Below are positions 10,800 through 21,599 of a stretch of DNA of 64,000 nt, piece after piece. Below the pieces are notes generated by a model. It saw nothing but the letters and a program-made list of their open reading frames with translations, was not told the origin of the DNA and ran no database searches. Made by a program: the position numbers and the translations under genes. The DNA comes from Bedellia somnulentella (taxonomy: Eukaryota; Arthropoda; Insecta; Lepidoptera; Bedelliidae). The DNA lies in contig OY755182.1 of the NCBI GenBank assembly GCA_963576735.1, forward strand, positions 5,952,001-6,016,000, given 5' to 3'. The stretch's first letter is position 1, and the number at the start of each line of letters is the position of its first letter.

Positions 10800-10990
10800 T
10801 TTATCTCGAGCCGTGCTTGTTTTAAATTATTGGATAACTTAGATGGCGTTGTTTCCGCTTGATCGAATACTAATAACCTTACCCCGTATAGTGTATTCAG
10901 ACTTCAGAAGGTGATAATTCAGCTATTATTGACGTCGGAAACCAGTTTCCTGAGTGGGAAACGTGTTTAAACTTAATAAAGTACGCGTAT
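10800..10990 (+). repeat. Dispersed repeat (TAGATGGCGTCGTTTCC type)
   Basis: Landmarks are GCTTGTTTTAAATTATTGG, TTAGATGGCGTTGTTTCCGC, ACCCCGTATAGTGTATTCAG, GGTGATAATTCAGC and GAAACCAGTTTCCTGAGTGG. Related copies are at 1755-1850 (partial), 28485-28670 and, inverted, 18005-18200. Non-coding; family unknown. Confidence 0.55.
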
Positions 10991-11029
10991 TACAATGATC
11001 TCCATAACTGCAGCAGGTTAAAAAATTGA

Positions 11030-11218
11030 ATCAAATAACTGAGGTTAGAAAAACATTTTTCTAACTTCCAAAGTGAAACATTTATTAGCTGTTGCAATTT
11101 TAATAGCATTGCTCTCCGCCCCTAGTATTTTCATTCAGCATTTAATGTTTCTAATTCTTGAAGATTTTATTCCTCATCTTTGCTTTATTGCATTTATGTA
11201 CTTGTAAGATTTATTATT
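11030..11218 (+). repeat. Copy of the 1290-1530 block of the large repeat unit
   Basis: Resembles 1290-1530, 5430-5670 and 8490-8740: ACTGAGGTTAGAAAAAC, TTCCAAAGTGAAACATTTAT, TTGCTTTATTGCATTTATG. A further copy is at 20990-21310. The block therefore also occurs outside the three-unit array. Confidence 0.55.
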
Positions 11219-11560
11219 TATGATGACGTCCGTGGCCGAGTGGATAGGTACTAGCTTCTCGGTCTGGTGGTTGCGTGTTCGATCCCCGCTGAGAGCAATA
11301 TTTATTTGATGGACATACATCATTGTTTCATAGTCTTGGATGTTATTTATATGTGTGTTATATATGTGTATATGTTTGTGGCTAACTTGATCTGTGTATA
11401 ATATGTCCGTATATGTATTTATTTATTATTATTTATTAGATTCCCCTTTTTGTGTGTATTGGAGTGAATATTGATTACTTTAAATATTATTTTACTTAAT
11501 TTACTTAGTTTGTTGAAAAAGATACGGTTTCAACTGTCTGTATTTGTGTCGTGTAAAGAA
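11219..11560 (+). mobile_element. tRNA-derived SINE with Ser/Leu-like head (SINE-4)
   Basis: The head holds an A-box-like TGGCCGAGTGGAT and a B-box GTGTTCGATCCCC about 45 bases apart, the spacing expected for a long-variable-arm tRNA ancestor. An AT-rich body follows, with TG-rich repeats to roughly 11560. No clean acceptor stem and no CCA-proximal pairing can be drawn, so I call it a SINE head and not a working tRNA gene. The 3' limit is uncertain. Confidence 0.5.
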
Positions 11561-12110
11561 AATAAAGTATGAGGCTTTTAGACCCCTCAAGCATCGCAAG
11601 CGTGGCATAATATTTTATTTATTATGAAATGCTTCGCTTAGGACATTGGATTTTATACTATCTTGTGCTTTTCTGCTCAACTTGAATGAAAAATATTTGA
11701 TTCAAAGTTCTAGTTACATTTTCATACATACATATACTCACGCCGTTAGTTCCCATTGGGGTAGGCAGAGACTTTTGGTCGTCACTTCGTACGATCCTGA
11801 CAAACCTCTCTAGCTTCGTTTACATCCATCAATCTTTTCATACATGCTCTTTTATTCTTCATAAAACATACATATTACATTTTCACAACCGTAAATAAAA
11901 GCATGAATGTAGGATATGGAAATGAAGTGCTGGAAAATCGGACAAACAATCACGCCAATAGTTATAATTAAGGTAGGTAGATACTATAAATTTCAACTTT
12001 GTACAATCGTAAAAAAATTCTTCAGCTTCATTGTCTTTAATTAATCTTTTCATACATGTTTTTTATGTATTTCAATCTTCACACTGTACAGAAATTTGAT
12101 TATACTAAGA
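11560..12110. repeat. Dispersed direct repeat, copy 2, with LINE-A scraps
   Basis: Matches 9710-10090. It carries a fairly well preserved LINE-A 3' fragment at 11723-11866 (minus strand) and a much older one at 11948-12095 (AATCACGCCAATAGTTATAA; AATCTTTTCATACATGTT). Confidence 0.5.
11723..11866 (-). mobile_element. LINE-A 3' end fragment
   Basis: CATACATACATATACTCACG, then the CCGTTAGTTCCCATTGGGG tail and about 90 bases of the last coding part, stopping at the CTTTTATTCTTCATA block. A heavily 5'-truncated LINE-A copy. Confidence 0.8.
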
Positions 12111-12146
12111 AAAGGAAAAACCAGCGTATTTTTCATGTTTTTAATA

Positions 12147-12315
12147 ATAACATAACATAAACATAATCGTTCACGCCGAATATCCCCGAAGGGGTTGGCA
12201 GAGGTACTAATACTTCTGAACATCACGTGACTTTGTCACCTGGTGTTCAGAGTACCCACGTTTTGCATGGACAGTGTACTTACGTGATAGGGGGCAGGCC
12301 TATCGCCGGGTAATA
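12147..12315 (-). mobile_element. SINE-2, truncated
   Basis: Well-conserved tail half: ACATAACATAAAC, GTTCACGCCGAATATCCCCG, CATCACGTGACTTTG, TTGCATGGACAGTGTAC, GGCAGGCCTATCGCCG. Similarity stops at 12315, before the tRNA head. Confidence 0.8.
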
Positions 12316-12732
12316 ATAATAGGTTCAAAAACTAATATCATATTTCATGCGCAATATATGTTAGGTTTTATTTTTTATTAAGAACTTGTTAAAATTCTGC
12401 TAGCAAAATATGTGAACTATCTGCTAAAAACTTTTCCAATTTCTCTATTCTTCCCATGGACTTAATCTTTGCTCAAGTCATACATAACCTACAAATAAGT
12501 AACTACACATTACAGTACCTATTTATTTATATATATTTCATTTGTAAGGTGCACTATCTGTAGACGTGCGAAAAGCTAAATCCCTCTTTATATTCAAGGA
12601 ACTGGCAAAAACTTTTTACCTTAGTGGTACTTGTATATCGTAAAATGGTTACATAATTTATAATAATTATAACTATAGTATATAATAAATGCGTTAATTT
12701 ATGACTCAGTATATGATTATATATATTTCTAT

Positions 12733-12963
12733 TTACATACATAAATGCATATACTCGCGGCTATAAATCCCTAGAAGGGGTAGCCGGAGCTAAGGAATTA
12801 GAAATTCCTCAGCCACTTTTGGAAAGTTGTGTAGGGAAAAGATGATAAAGTGATGGTTGTTGGTGATGGGTCTACAACCGCATCGCCCAAATATCTCTTA
12901 TAAGCCCCCAATACCGTTAGTCACCTCCTACGTACACCCACCGGAAGAAATGGGGTAGTGCTA
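12733..12963 (-). mobile_element. SIDE element, slightly 5'-truncated
   Basis: Tail at left (CATACATAAATGCATATACT, CGCGGCTATAAATCCCTAG), full middle, stopping at ATGGGGTAGTGCTATG just short of the family's first 20 bases. Confidence 0.85.
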
Positions 12964-13139
12964 TGGATTTGATATAATTGTTAACAAGAAATAACTTTAC
13001 AAAGTTCATTGGGCAATTTAAACCCAGAGTGTAACAACTTTCGTTTATATCAAATGAAAGGTAAATAAAAAGAAATATTATTTTGTGTGGCAACAAAACT
13101 GAATTCATGGGCTGTAAAAAGTTATGGCTCATTAAACTT

Positions 13140-13570
13140 TCAATTATTCAATATTTACAACGGGCATTGATAGCGGGCATAATATTTTAAATTAACTGTC
13201 GCATTTATGTAATTGCAACAAATATTATTGCTTATATTAGTTACGACGCCATACGATACGAGGGAAGTTATTTACTGTGTTTTACAAATATAAAGCACTG
13301 AAATATCAAGTTCAATTACAACTGCGTTTTTTTCGTATATTAGAAGTAAACATTGATTCAAGGTACTTTTTACCGTGAAGTAGCAAACAAGTAATACAAA
13401 GTTTAAGTCTTTTTCCTCATGTGAGGATTATTACTAATAAATAAAGAATAAATAAAGGAAATTTGCATTCTATCTGAAAAGATAGACAAGTGGCCTTCCG
13501 AATTAGTAAAAAATCGGAGGTAGGAAACGCAAACACTACTTAAACGTGTAAAAGAAATAAAGGATAGAAG
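13140..13570. other. Unassigned AT-rich stretch
   Basis: No family similarity within the window and no convincing exon. A 68-codon open frame on the minus strand (13403-13609) runs into the SINE-3 head and shows no domain. Confidence 0.4.
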
Positions 13571-13577
13571 AATTTCG

Positions 13578-13680
13578 CGCTGGCAGCCATTGACACGGTG
13601 GCTCGGCACAGCGTCGGGGCGTATACCCGAGGTCGCGGGTTCGATTCCCGCCTGTGTCGAAAATTTTCTTTCCTTTATTT
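13578..13680 (+). mobile_element. tRNA-derived SINE (SINE-3)
   Basis: Best copy in the window: A-box-like GGTGGCTCGGCACAG, GGGGCGTATACCCGAGGTCG, a perfect B-box core GGGTTCGATTCCCGC, then TGTGTCGAAAATTTTCTTTC and a TTTATTTATTA end. Confidence 0.7.
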
Positions 13681-13689
13681 ATTATAAGT

Positions 13690-14405
13690 AATACAAAGGT
13701 CATTCACATGGCTCTTTTGACCTTTACTGCTGATGTTTAGGTAAGAAGGGATTCCAAAATGGTTCTTTATGAGTGCAAATTGATCTATCTATCTATTGAT
13801 CGTCTGTGCCCCTACTTTTTGGTGAGTTTTTGGGCTTTTGGCTTAGAGAATAAACTCACGAACTCTTTCTCTCTCCTACATTGGCAAAGAAAGCCCAGTT
13901 GCAAGCAGTGAAAGAAATATATGCCAAACACAAGAATAATTCGTGGCCTTTACCACCCGTTTAACAATAATAATGCAATGTGTAATTCTTAGTCCATCTG
14001 CATTTCTTTAATCATTTATTTAGATTTGCTAAGTTAATGTATTAAACCTAGGGTATAAAATAAATATTTAAAAGTTAATTTAATTTATTTTATGGAATTT
14101 AAAAATAGCGTTTCTTTTAATTCCATAACCATTCTATATTTAAATTAGCCCGGGTCATGCTATTAATCTGGCATCATAAAACTCTAGGCTCTAGTTTTAT
14201 GAATCAAGACTATAACACCGTTTATATAAATCGTTTAAGTTTACTGCCTTCTCAACTTTTAGTAGACCAAGAGTCATATGAAAATAAGTTACAGATTTTT
14301 TATCCTAAACTACGACTATATATTCTGTCCATGCGTCATAGTTTGTCATTAAAAGATTATTGCTATATCTATAATTTTAAGATGATCGAATCGAGGTTCA
14401 TAATA
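13690..14405. other. Unassigned AT-rich stretch
   Basis: A long open frame (14157-14468) is AT-biased and partly overlaps the LINE-C coding fragment in another frame, so it is treated as chance. Nothing else is recognisable. Confidence 0.35.
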
Positions 14406-14409
14406 ATAA

Positions 14410-14796
14410 CGTGCCAAAATCTATTGGGACCGATCGGTTATCACGGACAGGACTATTCTAGCGAATAAGCCTGATATCGTGGTATGGGATCGGTCGCAGT
14501 CGAGGGTATTTCTAGTGGATGTCACTATCCCTCATGACGAGGGTCTCGTGAAAGCCGACACCGAGAAGCGTCGGAAATATCTCGATCTGGCTCACGAGAT
14601 CACCGTCATGTGGGGTGTGACTTCGACAGAAATAATCCCAATTGTTTTGTCCGCGAACGGGTTAATTCCAACCAGCCTCGCGACCAACTTGAGGCGGTTG
14701 GATTTCTGTGGCGTGTCGGTTCCAGCACAGATGCAGAAAGCGGTGCTGCTCGATACGGCTCGGATCGTCCGTCGATTCTTGAACTTGACTCCCTGA
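14410..14796 (+). pseudogene. C-terminal end of a LINE polyprotein (endonuclease-like)
   Basis: An in-frame stretch of 128 codons to a TGA, starting after an in-frame TAA at 14407-14409 that belongs to flanking DNA. Motifs: T-D-R-T-I-L-A-N-K-P-D-I-V-V near residue 22, F-L-V-D-V-T-I-P-H-D about 15 residues on, then K-Y-L-D-L-A-H-E-I and a closing L-D-T-A-R-I-V-R-R-F-L. The K-P-D plus D-V-T pattern resembles a PD-(D/E)xK nuclease core, as in the restriction-like endonuclease of R2/CRE-type LINEs. This family of C termini is common in moths (from memory). It differs from the fragment at 7321-8046. Most of the protein is missing. Confidence 0.65.
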
Positions 14797-14902
14797 CCCC
14801 GACCGACTGTGCTCTTGTCGGGGAGTACCGCCTCTCCCATTTAAAATTCTAATTTTCTGTTTCGGCCATGGGAGAGGCGAGAAACTAAAGAATGTTCCCA
14901 AA
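14410..14902 (+). mobile_element. LINE-C 3' fragment
   Basis: A 5'-truncated LINE copy consisting of the C-terminal coding region (14410-14796), a short GC-rich 3' untranslated region containing the inverted match GCCTCTCCCAT / ATGGGAGAGGC (about 14829-14880) and an AAT-rich tail that runs into LINE-B. Confidence 0.7.
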
Positions 14903-17895
14903 ATAATAATAATTTATTTATTGAAACATCATAAAAAAGAACAAATGGGCTTATATAACCTTCATCACATTTGTTATAAACGAAGAATTTATAAAATTTA
15001 TAATAAGCCGTATGGAAGAAAACAATATTAATATAAGGACATCCTTCAGAGTAAGTAAAGTGTTTTTGTGTGTATGATGAGTTTGAGTGTTATGTGTGAA
15101 TATATGTCTGTTGGAGGTTTGGGAGATTTGGAAATTAAGATATAGTGTTTAGGTGATGGTTTTAAGAAGAGATTCGGTTTCAATATAATTTAATTCTGAA
15201 AGGTAGGTATTTACAGTCCTGAGCAAATCCATTTTATTGAGATGCACAATCGAAACATCTTTACTCAATCTATTGTATAGAAAAGGGCCAATGTATTCAA
15301 ACTGATGCTTGCTGAAATTGGTGCGAGTACGTATACATTTAAAAACAATATCACTCCGACGTTTATTATTGCATGATAATATCATCGAAGAATTAGCCTT
15401 CGTATGCTGAACTGCAATTACACTTTTAATAAACAACTGTCTAACTGTGAGTAGGCCGCATTCCCGGTATAAGGTGCTTGTACAATGTCGTCTTGGTTTA
15501 TGGTATATTAGCTTAAGTAAGATCCGCTGTGCTCTTTCCAATGGTATCAGATGACATTTTAAGGCTGAGCCCCAGACAGTTATGCAGTAACTGAGAACTG
15601 ACTGTGCCAAAGCGAGGTATACCATTTTAAGTGTCTTGATACAACTTACATGTCTCAGGGACTTGAAAGTTTTCTGATTCTACCCGAGACTTGGTTTATA
15701 TGGTCAGTCCACCTAAGGAAATTGTCTATAGTCACTCCCAAGTATTTAATTGACGTTACGCATAAGAGTGGGCTGCAGTCACAATTGTCAGATTTTGAGT
15801 TGTCGCAATTATGAATTATCAAATTTAGGGGACGCTTGGGCTGAGTGGTTTTTTTAATGGAGAAGTTAATAAATTTTGTCTTAGAGATATTAACGGTCAG
15901 AAGATTATTTTGAAGCAAACGTGCAATTATGTCCAATCCGTCATTTGCGTTCTTTTCCACTCTTACCCAATCCTTGTCGTGAAATAGTAGGACTGTGTCA
16001 TCAGCATAAGTTATTATTTTTCCTTTGTGCAGTACTTGGTCGCATAGGTCGTTGATATAGATCAAGAATAGAGTTGGGCCTAGAATACTCCCCTGTGGCA
16101 CTCCAAATCTTATACCCTTTTCAGCGCTACACCCACCATTAATTTTTACTCTTTGGGATCTTTCTGACAGATAACTCCTAAACCAGTCGAGTTGAAGCCC
16201 TCGTATTCCAAGAGATTCTAGCTTGGCTAGCAGTATTGGGATGGAAACAGTATCAAAAGCCTTAGCCATGTCGAAGAATACACCAACTGCTTTGTCCCCC
16301 CTGTCGAGAATATTTACAATATGGTTCACAAGTTCTGATACTGCATGCTCTACTGATTTTCCGTTTCTGAAGCCAAACTGGTTGGAAGATAGAAGTTTCA
16401 TGGCTTCAAGATAACTTGTGAGACGTTGATTCATAAACTTTTCAAGAATTTTAGAAAGTGATGGTAATAAGGAGATAGGTCTGTAGTTAACCATTTGAGT
16501 TTCATCTCCGCCTTTATGAATCGGGACAACAATGGACCTTTTGAGGCAACGTGGAAAAATTCCTTTATCGAAACTCATCTGGCACAGTTTTGTAAGTGGA
16601 GAGAGAAGAGAAGGTAAAGCTTGTTTAAAAATTTTCGACGTGATTCCATCCCAGCCTGGCAAAGAGCTATTTTTAAGTTGTTTAACTATAATGGAGATTT
16701 CCTTTGAGTCTGGGGGAATAATACCAAAAGAGTTGGGGAGTTTACCACAAAGATTATAATGGGATGCCAAGGACTGCTCTGATTTATTGGTTGCAGCCAA
16801 GATGTTATTGGCTAATTGGCTTCCTACTTCAGTGAAATATTGATTAATGGACGATAATGTTTCTGTTATAGATATGTCTTTAGTTAGCAATTTATCTGCA
16901 GGGTTTGTTTTTTGGGGGAAATCACAAATATTTTTGATGGTAGTCCATGTTTTTTTTATATCTTTACAATTTTTTTGAAGAATGTCTCTTTCATAGTTTC
17001 TTTTTAATGTTTTTAATAAATTATTGCAATAGTTTCTATACGATTTATAAAATTTTACATAATTAATATTGTCAGGATTTTTTCTAGCCTTATTGTGGAG
17101 TTTATCTCTATTGCGGATGGATTTCAATAGGCCTGGTGTGATCCATGGTTTTATTGTATTATTTGATCTTGTGATGAGTTTTTCCTGGCTATTTCTTTTA
17201 ATAATATTTGTGATGGAGGCAAGAAAAAGGTCAGCTGCTTGGTCCACATCATGACAACCCAGTACGTCATCCCAATTGACAGATGAAATATCTTCGGAAA
17301 TCTTTGAGTAATCTAGATGTATGAAGGAGCGTTTCCCTTTGTTTTTTCTTGTGTGTGGATTACCGTAGGTTTGAAAAATGACGGGAGAATGATCGGTAAT
17401 AGATGCAGGAAGGACAATAGCCACAGGTGGTTGGTGAGATGGACTACATTTAATCATTATATGGTCGAGGCAATTGTTAGCCCGAGTTGGAAATATGTGA
17501 GCGGGTAAAAGACCATAGTAAACCAAGGAAGTCAAATAATCTGTGGAGTTTACATCAGTGTTTCCTTCTTTTATATCAATATTGATATCGCCAACAATTA
17601 GAATATTTTTAGTACTACTAATTTTGTCTAATATCTTAGAAAGATCTTCAACGAAATTATCCGCTCTTCTAAAAGAGGGAGATCGGTATATTGCTAGAAG
17701 GCATAGATTTTGATCAATATTGACAGATATGCAATTACAGTCCATAAGCTCTATCTCACTAACTTTTGTATTGGCTAATTTGTTATTTAAATAAAGGATG
17801 ACACCATCATTTTGGTTTCGATTCGATTGTTACGAGTAGCAAATGTTTGGAAGCCAGACAACTTGGGGATGTTTGCCGTTTTATTCAGCCAGCAG
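14903..17895 (-). mobile_element. LINE-B, Jockey/CR1-type, 5'-truncated
   Basis: A minus-strand LINE of about 3.0 kb. The left end is the 3' tail (TTTATTTATTGAAAC on the + strand, beside AATAATAATAAT); the coding part is 15149-17895. Similarity to the endonuclease begins abruptly at the codons T-W-L-N, so ORF1 and the first part of the endonuclease are lost. Confidence 0.8.
15149..17895 (-). pseudogene. LINE-B endonuclease/reverse transcriptase, frameshifted
   Basis: Apurinic-type endonuclease followed by reverse transcriptase. Endonuclease landmarks: R-N-Q-N-D-G-V-I-L-Y near the start, I-V-G-D-I-N-I-D, C-L-D-H-I-M-I-K and S-I-T-D-H-S-P-V. Reverse transcriptase: Y-R-P-I-S-L-L-P, F-F-D-M-A-K-A-F-D-T-V, G-V-P-Q-G-S-I-L-G-P and the catalytic Y-A-D-D-T-V-L-L. 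The C-terminal part has L-S-Y-C-I-T-V-W-G. The long frame 15655-17745 extends upstream in frame to about 17825. Frameshifts near 17825 and 15650 break the reading, so it is non-functional, although the catalytic boxes are intact. The sequence style fits the Jockey/CR1/Daphne supergroup; the exact clade is not decided. Confidence 0.85.
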
Positions 17896-18004
17896 CAGCG
17901 TTTTATTCCCAAAAGGTTGACAGAGTTTCAAATATTAATATTAGTTTGAGTACACATATGTATTTTAAAATACTAACATTGCATCTGTAATCTGCTCGAT
18001 TCGG

Positions 18005-18200
18005 AAAACAATATTCTCCCTCTATTAAGTTAAGACACGTTTTCCATTCAGGAAACTGGTTTCCGATTATAATAATGGCTGAACTATCACCTCCTGAGAT
18101 GAACAGTCCGTACGGGGTAAAACTATGAATATCAAATTACGTAGAAACCACGCACTTAGTTATATAGTGTTTATCGCATAGTTTAAACAAGCACGGTTCA
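18005..18200 (-). repeat. Dispersed repeat (TAGATGGCGTCGTTTCC type), inverted copy
   Basis: Reverse complement of the layout at 10800-10990: TTCAGGAAACTGGTTTCC, GAACTATCACCTCCTGAGAT, GTACGGGGTAAA and AAACAAGCACGGTTC. Confidence 0.55.
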
Positions 18201-18589
18201 AGAAAAACTTGAATTTTGTTATTAGAAAAAAATAGGATAGAAAACGCTTGCACATTATAGTAACATATTATGTATAATATGATCTTTATAAGAAGTACAA
18301 TTGGCATTGTTATAACTATTCTCACTCAATTGTTTTATTTTTATTTTTTTTGGCTTCTTGTAATAATGATTGTATCATGATTATGTATGTGATTATTCTG
18401 TGTAGCAATGAATAAATGTATTCTTTCTATATTTTTAATCATAATACTGATAGTTATACTACACATAAATACAACAGCTTTAGTTAAGTTCCTGTTAAGT
18501 TTTTTTACACTAATCTATAGACTCAATGTCGGTGATTTGGCTTTCATCATCAATCATTCATTAAACTTAAACTTTATTTGTACAAACGT

Positions 18590-19162
18590 TCCTTGACATT
18601 TCGTTTAATAGCGGCTAATTTTGTTTTTACTTCCTAAAAAAATATTTGGTTAAGCTGTATGATTTAACTCCAAATCGGCTTTCGTGCGGCCGGATGAGAC
18701 TTGAATAGCGAGTCTTCGTTTTTAAAACGCGAGAGTTATTTCCACATGAAAAAATAAGAAATAATGACAGAATGAATAGCAGCAAACTCACGGAATATCG
18801 GATCATGTCGTTTAGAGCTCTGCTTCTCAAAATCATCAACTTATTACTGGACCAGTTTGCTCCTTTCTCGGCGATGTACTGACAGAAAGGAGCAAACTGG
18901 TCCAGTAATAAGTTGATGATTTTGAGAAGCAGAGCTTTAAACGACATGATCCGATATTCCGTGAGTTTGCTGCTATTCATTCTGTCATTATTTCTTATTT
19001 TTTCATGTGGAAATAACTCTCGCGTTTTAAAAACGAAGACTCGCTATTCAAGTCTCATCCGGCCGCACGAAAGCCGATTTGGAGTTAAATCATACAGCTT
19101 AACCAAATATTTTTTTAGGAAGTAAAAACAAAATTAGCCGCTATTAAACGAAATGTCAAGGA
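18590..19162. repeat. 573-bp near-perfect palindrome (long hairpin)
   Basis: Two arms, 18590-18868 and 18884-19162, are reverse complements over 279 positions without an indel; the only difference I found is 18815 (g) against 18937 (t), which would still pair as G-U in RNA. The loop is 15 bases (18869-18883). The right arm holds a 70-codon open frame (18913-19125) with a hydrophobic run; the left arm mirrors it, and a minus-strand frame crosses the whole centre. No TSD or known inverted-terminal-repeat signature is evident at the edges. It could be a fold-back element, a hairpin-RNA locus, a recent inverted duplication or an assembly fold-back. Confidence 0.95.
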
Positions 19163-19169
19163 TCTACCA

Positions 19170-19480
19170 ACTCTAAGGGCAAAACGTTAAATAAAATTAA
19201 ACCCTTTTTTATCCAGTTTAGAAAAAATGTAGTGAAGACATTGCCTGGTTTGCCATTAATGAATTTATATAGAGGGTTTGATTCCCAGACACTCTCAAAT
19301 AATGTAAAAGAATTCTCAGGAGGAAATACCACCATGGAATTGAGAAAATATATTTTTAAATCTATTGTTCTATAAATTAATCGGTCTGAAATGGCATAAA
19401 AAGTGAAAAACCATATTTAACTTTTAATATCAAATAGTGTCCATCCACGAATGTGGCTAACAAAACTTATATTACAAAAC
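19170..19480. other. Unassigned stretch
   Basis: AT-rich, without a supported exon. It may be a worn LINE 3' region, but I could not match it to any family in the window. Confidence 0.3.
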
Positions 19481-19486
19481 TAGCTG

Positions 19487-20505
19487 ACCCGACAGACTTC
19501 GTACTGTTAAATTTGCTTATTACAAAATTATAGGCGTTTTTTCCGGTACTCTTAGTTCAATCAGCCGTGAATATTTTATTGATCATTTTTTTCCGGGATG
19601 TAAAGTATTTGGATCATTATCTTGCATTCTGCCAAATTTCATTCACGCAAATTATGTACTTGAGGAGCCTTTTCGCCTCAAACACACAAACAACCGAAAC
19701 TTAACTACCTATTTAAGGTTTCTTTGTACAAAATTATTATTTAAAATGAATCACATACATTACATTTTAAAAATCAATTGTAAACTTGAAACGAAGCGCC
19801 GCGCCGCGCCGCACTGAAAATTTCATAATTCGACACAACCATCAACGTTGTTTGCCCTCACGTGTCTGCCCGTTCGGGTCGCGCACCTTAACATGAGCCC
19901 ACCCCCACCACCGCCGTCGCCGCCGCGCGCCGCCACTCGCCTCCACTTTCGTGCTATGCGGACCGACCGACTGACACAACGACGGAACGCAGCCGCCGCC
20001 GCCGCCATCTCTGCCCTCGGCATTGTAAATGCATCTTGTGTATTAATATTAATATTAACATAAAAGTGTTATGATATGTATATATTCGGAATCCTCATTT
20101 CATCAGCTTTAATTTGATACGATTTTTGGGTCATTTGCACAACGCCATCTATCGGAATGTCGTTGCAAGTACTATACTGAATTGCGTAACGTAATATTTT
20201 TCTTCTTGAACTCACAAAATTAATCATATTTTTTGATAGAGTGAACCGATTTTGATGAAACAAAAACTAAGTTATACCTCAAGTTACGTATAATTTTTGT
20301 ATATAAACATTTTTAGCATTGAATTCGTAGATTTTACGTGATGTGCGCACAAACAAACATATAAACAGACAAACAGACAAAAATTGAAAAAATGATGGAA
20401 ATGGGTTCTGTTACTTATCTGTTCACACGCTGGCTATTTTTTTTTTTCAATTACTTCTTTGTACAAAAATGACTTTTCTACAGATTTATTATATGTATAG
20501 ATAAC
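19487..20505 (+). repeat. CTAGC...TATAGAT interspersed repeat with GC-rich insert
   Basis: Starts ACTAGCTGACCCGACAGACT and ends TTATTATATGTATAGAT, the same ends (allowing divergence) as 27126-27905. A GC-rich patch at 19795-20025 (GCCGCGCCGCGCCGC, ACCACCGCCGTCGCCGCC, GCCGCCGCCGCCATC) gives open frames on both strands; these are low-complexity and not credible proteins. AT-rich flanks contain TTGATGAAACAAAAACTAAG-type text common to such repeats. Confidence 0.55.
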
Positions 20506-20608
20506 AATTCGTCAACGCCGCGGAGTAAAATTTAACACGCACAGCGTTCGCTTAAAATTTACGACACCAGTGTATACACTGAAAATATAGTCATCAGTTT
20601 TAGACTTA

Positions 20609-20782
20609 ATGGTTCCTAGAAGGGGTAGCCAGAGCTTCGGAATGAGAATACCTTCAGCCACTTTTGGAAATTGAGTAAGGAAAAGATTGTAAAGTAAAAA
20701 CTTTTTTAAGCCGGACATTTATTAACACTCACGTGCAGAAATGGGGTGTTGTTATTCTATGCCGATACTATACAGCACTTAA
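20609..20782 (-). mobile_element. SIDE element, degraded
   Basis: CCTAGAAGGGGTAGCCAGAG, CAGCCACTTTTGGAAATTGA, GGAAAAGATTGTAAAG, AGAAATGGGGTGTTGTTATT and GCCGATACTATACAGC. The tail and part of the middle are lost. Confidence 0.7.
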
Positions 20783-20989
20783 CAGTGGCTGTCTATGAAA
20801 ACTAATTCAGATTCCAACAATAAATATTGTATACTCAAACAATGACCAGAAAGGCATATATACATTCATTACATACCTTAAATACCCCGTCCACCATTTT
20901 TTGTCATTACCTGTTCCTTGTTTCGCATTGCATACTTACAAGTTTCTCCGTGGTTTAAAAGAACTGCTTTGAAAGTCAGTTAAAGTATT

Positions 20990-21310
20990 AAATTAAAACT
21001 TACCATAAACTTGTTCAAACACTGCGATTTAAATTAATCCTTTTAAAAACCAACTTTCTACTTTATAAAGAATCAGGTCAAATGACTAAGGTTAGAATAA
21101 ACATTCCTGTGACTTTCAAAGAGTAACATTTATTATGTGTCGCAATTTCAATAGAACCGCCTCTGCTATTGAATGTTTCCTTCAGAATTTTATGAGCCTA
21201 ATTTATGAAGATTATATTTATAGGGTTAGCTTTATTGCATTTATGTACTCGTTAGATTGATTAGATTCATTCCCTGTGAATATTGCTGTGAAAAACTGGG
21301 TTAAGATTTA
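20990..21310 (+). repeat. Copy of the 1290-1530 block of the large repeat unit
   Basis: TTACCATAAACTTGTTCAAA, AATCAGGTCAAATGACTAAG and TAGCTTTATTGCATTTATG follow the order of 8460-8720. A dispersed partial copy of the large unit. Confidence 0.5.
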
Positions 21311-21511
21311 AATTTAATAATTTCTTAAGGTGCCGTTAGTCCAGCGAACAGGGTTTTTGAAACTTTATTATGCGTATGTTTATAAATATATAGTTTTGAA
21401 AAAAATACATCGAAATCTTGAGGCTTTTCTGCAGTGAAATTGGCGATTCGAAACATGATTAATAAATTTTCGCTCGACAGAAAAAAATCGCCTACATAAA
21501 AAAAAAAAACC

Positions 21512-21553
21512 CAATGGGAACTAACGGCGTGAGAATATGTATGTATGTATAAT
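21512..21553 (+). mobile_element. Isolated LINE-A type tail
   Basis: CCCAATGGGAACTAACGGCG, then TGAGAATATG and (TATG)n, exactly like the end of LINE-A, but preceded by an A-run and unrelated sequence (21330-21510) instead of LINE-A coding sequence. Either an extreme truncation or another short family using the same tail. Confidence 0.7.
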
Positions 21554-21599
21554 TTGAGCATTTGTATTTCTAATAATAATTGGCGATTATTATTCTTTC

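Noticed and set aside
11219..11300. Functional tRNA-Ser or tRNA-Leu gene
   Set aside because: A- and B-box-like sequences are present, but acceptor and anticodon stems cannot be paired convincingly, and a SINE-like body follows.
18627..19125. Two proteins encoded in the palindrome arms
   Set aside because: The 117-codon minus frame reads through the loop from one arm to the other, and the 70-codon plus frame is its mirror. Without a homologue, the inverted structure is the real feature.
19823..20063. Ala/Arg/Pro-rich proteins over the CCG-repeat patch
   Set aside because: Open on both strands because of GC-rich triplet repeats; no domain, no flanking exons.
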